Made by a program: the position numbers and the translations under genes | DNA from: Xenorhabdus stockiae | Lineage (GTDB): Bacteria; Pseudomonadota; Gammaproteobacteria; Enterobacterales; Enterobacteriaceae | Assembly (NCBI RefSeq): GCF_002632825.1 | Contig: NZ_NJAJ01000014.1 | Span: 53,961 to 117,960 of the forward strand | Reading direction: 5' to 3' | DNA length: 64,000 nt | In this document: positions 17,516 through 24,514 of the stretch, piece by piece | Position numbering within the stretch: the stretch's first letter is position 1 | Layout of the letters: the number at the start of each line of letters is the position of its first letter | Notes under the pieces: model-generated | The model's input: only the letters and a program-made list of their open reading frames with translations | What the model was told of the DNA's origin: nothing | The model's database searches: none

Positions 17516-17893
17516 ATGGAAAAATTTACTGATAAATTAATTAGTCTGGATCGTTTTCTCCTGCGAATACTTCGTTTCCTTTTACATGCGCTAGCTATTT
17601 TTTTAATTGGCATTATTCCCGGTGTATTAGGTTTTTTTCTCATTGAAAGCCATGCAATACCTGATGCACTGTTAAATTCTGTTTCAATGATTGGCACACA
17701 GACCCTGCATATACAACCAACCAGCACACTGGGGAAATATTTCGCTGCTATTTATGGGTTATTTCTACAGGCCATATTTTTTATTGCGGTCGGATTAGTA
17801 GTAACACCATTCGTTCACCGTATTCTTCACAATTGGCATATTGATGATGGTGATGATGAAAGCGATAATAAAAAAAAGGAAAATAAACCATAA
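17516..17893 (+). CDS. Small two-helix membrane protein, ion-channel-like
   Basis: The 125-residue protein has two long hydrophobic segments (about 20-45 and 73-100). Between them is a polar stretch with the pattern LLNSVSMIGTQTLH, which sits where a K+-channel pore helix and filter would be. The GYG filter is not present. The second helix runs into TPFVHRILHNWHID and a charged acidic/Lys tail. It resembles small bacterial proteins annotated as two-TM potassium-channel-like with degenerate filters. GGAG lies eight nt before the ATG. Topology is seen directly; the channel relation is an inference. Confidence 0.6.
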   Translation: MEKFTDKLISLDRFLLRILRFLLHALAIFLIGIIPGVLGFFLIESHAIPDALLNSVSMIGTQTLHIQPTSTLGKYFAAIYGLFLQAIFFIAVGLVVTPFVHRILHNWHIDDGDDESDNKKKENKP

Positions 17894-18036
17894 CGCTTTC
17901 TCTTTATGATTTTAATATCAATAATTGTGATAAGCATGGCATATTAAACAAAATAAATCGTTAAACAACAACTATATTTGATATAAGATTTTATTACTAA
18001 CGTTTATCTTAAATACTTAAACACATAGGTAATACA

Positions 18037-18438
18037 ATGAATAAAGGCCGTTGTTTGTGTGGTGCAGTAGAATTAAAAACCAATGATCCTATTGATAATA
18101 TCAATGCATGCCACTGTAAAACATGCCAAAATTGGGGCGGAGGGCCATTTCTCTCTGTAGAATGCAAAAATGATTTACAGATAACAGGAGATGAAAATAT
18201 TGCAATTTACCCCTCATCAGGGTGGGCAGAACGAGCTTTCTGTAAAAAATGTGGAACTCATCTTTTTTATCACCTACATCACCCCAGCACTTATTATGTT
18301 CCAGTAGCCCTATTTGAAAATAGTGATTCTGGAAAATTATCTAATCAAGTATTTATCGATAGCAAGCCCAGCTATTATAATTTTGTTGAAAAAACGCCAA
18401 TGTTAACCAAACAAGATATTCTTAACTTGTTTAGTTAA
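18037..18438 (+). CDS. GFA (CENP-V/GFA) family zinc protein
   Basis: The 133-residue protein has the zinc ligands of the glutathione-dependent formaldehyde-activating family. They are GRCLCGAVEL near the start, NACHCKTCQNWGG at about 24-36, and FCKKCGTHLFY near residue 70. The length is normal for the family. Most members have no proven substrate, so a thiol-adduct role is only a family inference. A hairpin terminator follows seven nt after the stop. The ribosome site (AGGT) is weak. Confidence 0.85.
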   Translation: MNKGRCLCGAVELKTNDPIDNINACHCKTCQNWGGGPFLSVECKNDLQITGDENIAIYPSSGWAERAFCKKCGTHLFYHLHHPSTYYVPVALFENSDSGKLSNQVFIDSKPSYYNFVEKTPMLTKQDILNLFS

Positions 18439-18444
18439 CTATTT

Positions 18445-18469
18445 GTATGAGGGGAAACTCCTCTCATAC
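18445..18469 (+). terminator. Hairpin terminator after the GFA gene
   Basis: GTATGAGGGG pairs with CCTCTCATAC (one mismatch) around a five-nt loop, immediately after the stop codon. Confidence 0.6.
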
Positions 18470-18761
18470 TATTTATCAACTTCTATACTCACGTAAAATT
18501 CATATTTCCCCTTCCCTGTTGAAATCAGTATAAATAGTTTTCATCGCAAACAAATCTCGTGGAAATAATTATTTCTATATTTATTTTGTTGATATGTAAC
18601 AATTTCTTTCTGTTTCTTGCTAATACCAGTATAATGTTGCCCTCATTAGATAAAATGTTTTATACCCGATGGATTTCAAGCGATGGCAATCATGTTGCAA
18701 CTTGGAAAACAACAGGTGACTTGAAAATCGAAAGTAGGTCTTACGTTGGTGGAGAAGTTGT
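18470..18761 (+). promoter_or_regulatory. Intergenic region upstream of uvrY
   Basis: Contains the presumed promoter of uvrY-uvrC. GGAG at 18751-18754 is the ribosome site for the TTG start at 18762. No ORF is supported. Confidence 0.45.
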
Positions 18762-19403
18762 TTGATTAATGTTTTGTTAGTTGATGATCACGAACTGGTT
18801 CGCATTGGCGTGAAAGGCATACTTGATGATGTACGGGGAATTAAAGTTATAGGTGAGGCCGGTAGCGGAGAAGATGCTATTAAATGGTGCAGATCCAATA
18901 GTACAGATGTTGTTATGATGGATATGGGAATGCCCGGTATAGGAGGCCTTGAAGCTGCGAAAAAAATAATTCGCTATTCACCTGATACCCGGATCATTAT
19001 GTTGACCATCCATACCGAAAGCTCTCTACCCACAAAAGTTATGCAGGCTGGTGTCAGGGGTTATTTAAGTAAAGCCGCTACACCTCAGGATATGATCAAC
19101 GCTATCCGGAGTGTTTATGCCGGGCAACGCTACATTTCTCCTGATATCGCCCAACAAATGGCCCTCGACCAGCTATCTCCACAAAAAGAGAACCCATTGG
19201 ATGATCTCTCTGAACGCGAGTTGCAGATTATGACAATGATCACTCAGGGCAAGAAAGTGAATGAAATATCAGCACTCCTTAACCTGAGCCCGAAAACCGT
19301 TAATAGCTATCGCTATAGAATGTTCAACAAATTAAATATCAAGGGTGATGTAGAATTAACCCATATAGCGATACGCTGTGGTTTACTTGATGCCCCAATA
19401 TGA
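18762..19403 (+). CDS. uvrY: BarA/UvrY response regulator UvrY (GacA-type)
   Basis: A 213-residue response regulator. The receiver domain has DDHE near the start and the phospho-acceptor in VVMMDMGMPGIGG (Asp54 region). The C-terminal LuxR/FixJ helix-turn-helix has LSERELQIM and LSPKTVNSYRYRMFNKL. The start is TTG, as in E. coli uvrY, giving MINVLLVDDHEL and supported by GGAG seven nt upstream. With the sensor BarA it would activate CsrA-titrating small RNAs and thereby secondary metabolism and virulence traits. uvrC follows 46 nt downstream, the conserved operon order. Confidence 0.95.
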   Translation: MINVLLVDDHELVRIGVKGILDDVRGIKVIGEAGSGEDAIKWCRSNSTDVVMMDMGMPGIGGLEAAKKIIRYSPDTRIIMLTIHTESSLPTKVMQAGVRGYLSKAATPQDMINAIRSVYAGQRYISPDIAQQMALDQLSPQKENPLDDLSERELQIMTMITQGKKVNEISALLNLSPKTVNSYRYRMFNKLNIKGDVELTHIAIRCGLLDAPI

Positions 19404-19449
19404 TAAATCATAGTGGATGATAAAATGAGTCGGTGATGGGTGGTAAATC

Positions 19450-21282
19450 GTGGCAGAGCAATTTGATTCAAAAACATTTTTAAAAACAGTAACCAGCCAA
19501 CCCGGTGTTTATAGAATGTATGATGCAACCGGGACTGTGATTTATGTCGGCAAAGCTAAGGATTTAAAAAAACGGCTTTCCAGCTATTTTCGGGTGCAGG
19601 TTAGCAGCCGAAAAACAGAATCTTTGGTGAAAAATATCTCTCAGATTGATGTCACTATCACCCATACAGAGACAGAAGCTCTGCTACTTGAACATAACTA
19701 CATCAAACTTTACCAGCCTCGCTACAACGTATTGCTCCGGGACGATAAATCTTATCCTTATATTTTCTTAAGTGGTGATACCCATCCCCGTCTGACTCTA
19801 TATCGCGGAGCCAAACATGCTAAGGGAGAGTACTTTGGGCCATTCCCAAACTCCCACGCAGTACGTGACGCACTAGCACTTCTGCAAAAATTATTTCCCA
19901 TTCGTCAGTGTGAAAATAGCGTATATCGAAATCGATCCAGGCCTTGCCTGCAATACCAGATTGGTCGCTGCCTTGCTCCATGCGTCAAAGGATTTGTCAC
20001 GGATGAAGAGTATCAGCAACAAGTAGAATACGTTCGTTTATTTCTGTCTGGTAAAGATCAACAGGTATTGTCTGAACTCGTTAAAAGAATGGAAAACGCA
20101 AGCAAACAGCTTCACTTTGAAGATGCAGCACGCTACCGCGACCAGATTCAGGCTGTGCGACAAGTCACAGAACGGCAATCTGTCTCTGGCGAAGGAGATG
20201 ATTTGGATGCTATCAGTGTTGCCTTTGAAGCAGGCATGGCATGCGTTCATGTTCTATTTATCCGGCAAGGTAAAATTCTGGGGAGCCGGAGTTACTATCC
20301 TAAAATTCCGACAGATACCAAATTAGATGAAGTCGTACAGACTTTTCTCGGGCAATTTTATCTTCAGGGTAGCCAGAACAGAACATTACCAACCGCAATC
20401 TTACTGGACTTTTCACTACCGGAAAAAGCGTTGCTGGAAGACTCTCTTTCTGAATTATCCGGCAGAAAAATACATATCCAGCCCCGCCCCAGAGGAGACA
20501 GGGCTCGTTATCTCAAACTGGCACGCACCAATGCGGCTACTGCATTAACAACCAAACTTTCCCAGCAATCGACAATTCATCAACGTCTGGCAGCACTTGC
20601 TGAATTTGCAGGCATCGGAAAAATCCGCCGGATGGAATGCTTCGACATCAGCCATACTATGGGAGACCAGACAGTTGCATCCTGTGTTGTATTCGACAGT
20701 AATGGCCCTTTACGCTCAGAGTATCGGCGCTATAACATAAGCGGAATCACAGCAGGAGATGACTATGCTGCAATGAATCAGGTATTACGCCGTCGATACA
20801 GCAAAGCTATTGATTCAGCAAAAATCCCTGACATCATCTTTATTGATGGTGGTAAAGGTCAATTAAAGCAGGCAATAGAAGTCTTTCACTCGTTAGACGT
20901 TGAATGGGATAAAGGGCATCCTAAACTTATTGGTGTAGCCAAAGGCAGTGACCGCAAAGCAGGGCTGGAAACGCTATTTTTCTCCATAGAAGATGAAGGA
21001 ATAGCACTTCCTCCTGACTCACCTGCTTTACATGTCATTCAACATATACGTGATGAGTCTCACAATCACGCAATTACAGGTCATCGCCAGCGTAGGGAAA
21101 AAGCAAAAAAGACCAGTACACTGGAATCTATCGAAGGAATCGGACCAAAACGTCGGCAAATGCTGTTAAAATATATGGGAGGGTTACAACCTTTACGTAA
21201 TGCAAGTGTTGAAGAGATCGCAAAAGTACCGTCTATTTCTTATTCACTGGCAGAAAAAATTTATAATGCGTTGAAACACTAA
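19450..21282 (+). CDS. uvrC: Excinuclease ABC subunit C
   Basis: The 610-residue protein matches UvrC in length and domains. It has an N-terminal GIY-YIG nuclease ([20 protein letters not shown]), a Cys cluster region, a UVR motif ([20 protein letters not shown]), a C-terminal RNase H-like nuclease with FDISHTMG and DGGKGQL, and a terminal helix-hairpin-helix ([16 protein letters not shown]). It makes both incisions in nucleotide excision repair with UvrAB. The start is GTG at 19450. It is in the uvrY-uvrC-pgsA cluster. Confidence 0.97.
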   Translation: MAEQFDSKTFLKTVTSQPGVYRMYDATGTVIYVGKAKDLKKRLSSYFRVQVSSRKTESLVKNISQIDVTITHTETEALLLEHNYIKLYQPRYNVLLRDDKSYPYIFLSGDTHPRLTLYRGAKHAKGEYFGPFPNSHAVRDALALLQKLFPIRQCENSVYRNRSRPCLQYQIGRCLAPCVKGFVTDEEYQQQVEYVRLFLSGKDQQVLSELVKRMENASKQLHFEDAARYRDQIQAVRQVTERQSVSGEGDDLDAISVAFEAGMACVHVLFIRQGKILGSRSYYPKIPTDTKLDEVVQTFLGQFYLQGSQNRTLPTAILLDFSLPEKALLEDSLSELSGRKIHIQPRPRGDRARYLKLARTNAATALTTKLSQQSTIHQRLAALAEFAGIGKIRRMECFDISHTMGDQTVASCVVFDSNGPLRSEYRRYNISGITAGDDYAAMNQVLRRRYSKAIDSAKIPDIIFIDGGKGQLKQAIEVFHSLDVEWDKGHPKLIGVAKGSDRKAGLETLFFSIEDEGIALPPDSPALHVIQHIRDESHNHAITGHRQRREKAKKTSTLESIEGIGPKRRQMLLKYMGGLQPLRNASVEEIAKVPSISYSLAEKIYNALKH

Positions 21283-21338
21283 GATTCTTGATGCACCATA
21301 CCGATAAACTTCACTTGGCCAGATAGTTACTAAGCATT

Positions 21339-21887
21339 ATGCAATTAAATATTCCAACATGGCTTACTCTATTTCGTATTGCCTTAATCCCATTCTTTGT
21401 TTTGGCTTTTTACCTGCCTTTCCAATGGGCGCCGATGTTATGTGCCATCATCTTTGTGATCGCTGCGGCGACAGATTGGTTTGATGGCTTTCTTGCCCGT
21501 TTATGGAAACAGACAACACGCTTTGGCGCATTTCTGGATCCTGTTGCTGATAAAGTCATGGTAGGCACTGCATTAGTACTGGTGGCAGAGCATTATCATA
21601 CTTGGTGGATAACATTACCGACAGCAACCATGATTGCGCGAGAGATTATCATCTCATCCCTTCGGGAATGGATGGCGGAATTAGGAAAACGTAGCAGTGT
21701 CGCTGTCTCATGGATGGGTAAAGTAAAGACAACGGCACAAATGGCAGCATTGGTTGCTTTGCTATGGCGTCCAAACGCTGAACTTGAAATCGGTGGTTTC
21801 ATCTTATTATACGCTGCGACAATCCTGACATTCTGGTCAATGTTTCAATATTTGAGCGCCGCATGGTCTGATTTGCGTGAAAGTTGA
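21339..21887 (+). CDS. pgsA: CDP-diacylglycerol-glycerol-3-phosphate 3-phosphatidyltransferase
   Basis: The 182-residue integral membrane enzyme makes phosphatidylglycerophosphate, the first committed step to phosphatidylglycerol. It carries the CDP-alcohol phosphotransferase motif [27 protein letters not shown], i.e. D-x2-DG-x2-AR-x8-G-x3-D-x3-D. Length equals E. coli PgsA. It precedes the Gly-Cys-Leu tRNA cluster, as in E. coli. Confidence 0.96.
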   Translation: MQLNIPTWLTLFRIALIPFFVLAFYLPFQWAPMLCAIIFVIAAATDWFDGFLARLWKQTTRFGAFLDPVADKVMVGTALVLVAEHYHTWWITLPTATMIAREIIISSLREWMAELGKRSSVAVSWMGKVKTTAQMAALVALLWRPNAELEIGGFILLYAATILTFWSMFQYLSAAWSDLRES

Positions 21888-22029
21888 TCCAAATGATGCA
21901 AAAATCATCGAACGAACGAGTTTTATAAATAATTGTGTTGACTCATTTCGGGAAATAAGTAGAATGCAACGCATCGAACGGCACATGAGGTTTACGAAAT
22001 AAGTTAAGTAAATCAAGCGGTTTGAAAAG

Positions 22030-22105
<76 letters not shown>

Positions 22106-22109
22106 AAAA

Positions 22110-22183
22110 GGCGCGTTGGCAGAGTGGCCATGCAGCGGATTGCAAATCCGTCAACCTCGGTTCGACTCCGGGACGCGCCTCCA
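22110..22183 (+). tRNA. cysT: tRNA-Cys (GCA)
   Basis: A 74-nt cloverleaf with acceptor GGCGCGT/ACGCGCC, anticodon loop TTGCAAA (anticodon GCA), T-loop GTTCGAC and CCA end. Confidence 0.96.
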
Positions 22184-22189
22184 AATTTA

Positions 22190-22276
22190 GCCCAGGTGGT
22201 GAAATCGGTAGACACAAGGGATTTAAAATCCCTCGGCTGTAAGGCTGTGCGGGTTCAAGTCCCGCCCTGGGCACCA
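22190..22276 (+). tRNA. leuZ: tRNA-Leu (UAA), prophage integration site
   Basis: An 87-nt class II tRNA with acceptor GCCCAGG/CCTGGGC, anticodon loop TTTAAAA (anticodon TAA), a long variable arm and CCA end. Its 3' 55 nt are part of a 57-bp repeat found again at 56160. The element supplied a functional 3' end when it integrated. Confidence 0.96.
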
Positions 22277-22278
22277 AA
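22222..22278 (+). repeat. attL core of the P2-like prophage
   Basis: A 57-bp segment from the anticodon loop of leuZ to three bases past CCA. It is identical to 56160-56216. The repeat marks the left end of the prophage. Confidence 0.9.
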
Positions 22279-22313
22279 TAAAAACTTGCTGATAAAACAG
22301 TGAGTTGGGGAAT

Positions 22314-22342
22314 AAAAAAGGCCACCGCAAGGTGGCTTTTTT
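22314..22342 (+). terminator. Terminator of the tRNA operon, supplied by the prophage
   Basis: GCCACC-GCAA-GGTGGC followed by TTTTTT, 38 nt after leuZ. It is inside attL, so it is phage DNA. A different terminator stands after attR (56258-56285). Confidence 0.85.
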
Positions 22343-22373
22343 CTTTGGTTTTTAGTGCACGAAAATTCACAAT

Positions 22374-22583
22374 TGGCAGCAGATTGGCAGCACCTCGGCA
22401 CCACTGGTTATTTATCCAATATCATTTATCCCGCTTCTTATCCCCTTCTACAGCCTGACTTTTCTATTTTTTTAAAATATTTTCAGTGAATAAAAAAACA
22501 TCTTTTATGAATAATTATTGTTCAGCACAAAGATTAAACCGTAAAAATGAAAAGTGGCGACAAAATGGCGATGAAGTGGCGAC
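22374..22583. repeat. Short direct repeats near attL (possible Int/Cox arm sites)
   Basis: TGGCAGCA occurs at 22374-22381 and 22385-22392 (11-nt period). AAGTGGCGAC occurs at 22552-22561 and 22574-22583 (22-nt period). Another TGGCAGCA lies at 56060-56067 beside attR. Otherwise the stretch from the tRNA terminator to ogr holds no gene. Confidence 0.4.
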
Positions 22584-22616
22584 GCAAAAAAAAATTTTCT
22601 TTGTCAGTGGCAGGAA

Positions 22617-22648
22617 GATAAAAATATAGCCCCTTGCTAACAGGGGCT
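22617..22648 (-). terminator. Terminator after ogr (end of late tail operon)
   Basis: On the minus strand AGCCCCT pairs with AGGGGCT around a 7-nt loop and is followed by ATATTTTTAT, just past the ogr stop. Confidence 0.75.
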
Positions 22649-22655
22649 AATGATT

Positions 22656-22883
22656 TTAAGGGCTATCAAAGCACATGACCGTCTGCTGCCCCTTCTCAGG
22701 ATGTGGTGGAGCAAATTCAACTAACGTAGGCTTAGCTACCCAGCGGACAAACGTTTCATGGCTGACGAACGTGGCACCACAATTGATATTCTGGCACTGG
22801 TTATAGCGTTCTTTGGTTTCGGTGGTGTGTTCAAAACTACTGCGTGTGTGGGCCACATGGCCGCAAAGGGGGCATCTCATCAT
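22656..22883 (-). CDS. ogr: Ogr/Delta-type late transcription activator
   Basis: The 75-residue zinc-finger protein starts MMRCPLCGHVAHTRSS and has a second Cys pair in YNQCQNINCGATF, the C-x2-C...C-x4-C pattern of P2 Ogr and P4 Delta. It binds TGT-N12-ACA dyads upstream of late promoters and contacts RNA polymerase alpha. Three such dyads (or near matches) are seen in this prophage at 29644, 35778 and 42134. It is the last gene before attL, as in P2. Confidence 0.92.
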   Translation of the reverse strand: MMRCPLCGHVAHTRSSFEHTTETKERYNQCQNINCGATFVSHETFVRWVAKPTLVEFAPPHPEKGQQTVMCFDSP

Positions 22884-22947
22884 AATGTGAGTACCTCAAA
22901 ATCAGGAAAGCGCCAGCTGTGTTAGGCGATGGCGCGATTATAACAAA

Positions 22948-24048
22948 TCAGACGCCCATGTCAGCATCTGAGATTTTGACTTCCAGTTCTAAAGCGGAAG
23001 TTAACCCACTGTCATTTAAGGTGTGGGTAACAGTGACCAGCGTCCAGTCGGTGCCGTCGATTTGCGGTTTAAAGCCGCTGACACTGACTTTCATTTCCGG
23101 CATCAATTCCGGCCTGCCCTTCGCCAGTTGGATAGAGAACGAAGCGATACCGCGCTGAATTTTCTCCCACTCGGCTTTGGCTGCGCGTTCAGCATTGGCC
23201 TTATTGGCGTAGGTGTGTTTCATGATGAACACATTCCCTTCACTGCCCACCAGATAATCTCCCTGTTTTTCTTCTTTTTTCTGCGGTGTGGCTTTGCGTT
23301 TCCGACGTTTGACCGTCACCGGGGTTTTTTGCTTCGGTTCACGGGTATTCAGCCAGCTGGCCGAGACACCGGTATAAGCGCTACGGTCAGCCAGTGAAAA
23401 ACGATACCCATCACCGGACTGACGAGTGATGATCACCGTTGGCAATGGGCGGCCACTGACGGTGGTGTTGTTCCCCTGTTGCATAAACAGCAGGTAGCCG
23501 TTCTTGACCGTGGCAATCGCCCCTTCCTGTGTGGCCAGCCGGGTTAAGAAGCTGCCGTCAGATTCGTTAGTCTGGTCAATGTGGTTTAACGTAATGCCGG
23601 CCAGTTGGTTATCGATTTCCGCTTTCAGGTGATTGCGCATGGCGATGGTGCGCACAATGTCACCGAGGGTTTTCTGATGGTAAGAGAATTCCCGGCTAAG
23701 ATTGAGGCTCGCCCGAAAATCGGCACTACGGGCGCGCACGGTGATTTTATCCGGCGCACCGCTGTATTCAATTTCATCAACAATAAATTTACCCTTATGG
23801 ACAGGCGTTTCCCCCTGCCAACCCAGATGCAATGACAGTGTTGTCCCCCGACGGGGTAATGCCAGCAGGCCGTCGCTGTCGTCCAGTTCAATATCGAGCT
23901 GGTCAGCCTCAAAGCCGCGGTTATCCGTCAGAGTCAGGGACATTAAGCGCTTTTGAATGCGGGCATTGATATTGTTATCCCCCGCGCTGAGGATATACAC
24001 CGGTGTGTTCGTATCGCCCGTTATCCAGTCAATTTTTGGTAAAGCCAT
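22948..24048 (-). CDS. D: Phage tail protein gpD (late control protein D)
   Basis: The 366-residue homologue of P2 gpD (387) forms the baseplate hub/needle base at the tail tip. It has the family's barrel-type N-terminus (LTLTDNRGFEADQLDIELDD) and a C-terminal region ending TSALELEVKISD. A Lys/Arg-rich linker (VKRRKRKATPQKKEEK, about 255-270) interrupts the middle and is unusual. Its start codon overlaps the end of U by one nt. Confidence 0.92.
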   Translation of the reverse strand: MALPKIDWITGDTNTPVYILSAGDNNINARIQKRLMSLTLTDNRGFEADQLDIELDDSDGLLALPRRGTTLSLHLGWQGETPVHKGKFIVDEIEYSGAPDKITVRARSADFRASLNLSREFSYHQKTLGDIVRTIAMRNHLKAEIDNQLAGITLNHIDQTNESDGSFLTRLATQEGAIATVKNGYLLFMQQGNNTTVSGRPLPTVIITRQSGDGYRFSLADRSAYTGVSASWLNTREPKQKTPVTVKRRKRKATPQKKEEKQGDYLVGSEGNVFIMKHTYANKANAERAAKAEWEKIQRGIASFSIQLAKGRPELMPEMKVSVSGFKPQIDGTDWTLVTVTHTLNDSGLTSALELEVKISDADMGV

Positions 24049-24512
24049 CAGGGGATCATTCCACTCAGTTTGTTGGTGGCACTGGTTTTCAGGTCAGACA
24101 ATTGGCTACGCAGATCACCGAACATCTCACCTAAGTTCTCATCCACGCGGCGCAGGGTGACCGTAAAGTCAATCTTTCTGGCCGCGCCATCAACAAAGAA
24201 TTCGCTTTTGGTCTGGTCAATACTTTCAATAATAAACATGCCATAAATCATGCCGTGCCCGTCCAGAAACGACCACGCTTTACCGCTGTCAGCCATCAGT
24301 TGCAGGGCCAGTAACGACAGGCGGCCTCCGCTGATTTCTGGATACAGGCTGCCGGATAAGGTGATGGTGTCATTGTTGGGTCCCATAAACTGAAAGGCCG
24401 GACGGGCACCGACCCGGCTGTTAAAGCCGTAACGCCATGATTGCTGGTGTTGCAGGCTCTGGTAAGGGGTGGTTTTCAGCATAAAGACAAATAAACCGAG
24501 GGCGGCCATCAT
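24048..24512 (-). CDS. U: Phage tail completion protein gpU
   Basis: The 154-residue protein matches P2 gpU (159), with FVFMLKTTPYQSLQ, a GSLYPEISGG block and FIIESIDQTKSEF. It acts in tail assembly with gpD and gpT. It sits two nt after gpT and overlaps D by one nt, within the F operon. Confidence 0.92.
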   Translation of the reverse strand: MMAALGLFVFMLKTTPYQSLQHQQSWRYGFNSRVGARPAFQFMGPNNDTITLSGSLYPEISGGRLSLLALQLMADSGKAWSFLDGHGMIYGMFIIESIDQTKSEFFVDGAARKIDFTVTLRRVDENLGEMFGDLRSQLSDLKTSATNKLSGMIP

Positions 24513-24514
24513 GG

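Noticed and set aside
18559..18765. 68-codon ORF overlapping the uvrY start
   Set aside because: It covers the uvrY promoter region, has no good ribosome site and ends just inside uvrY.
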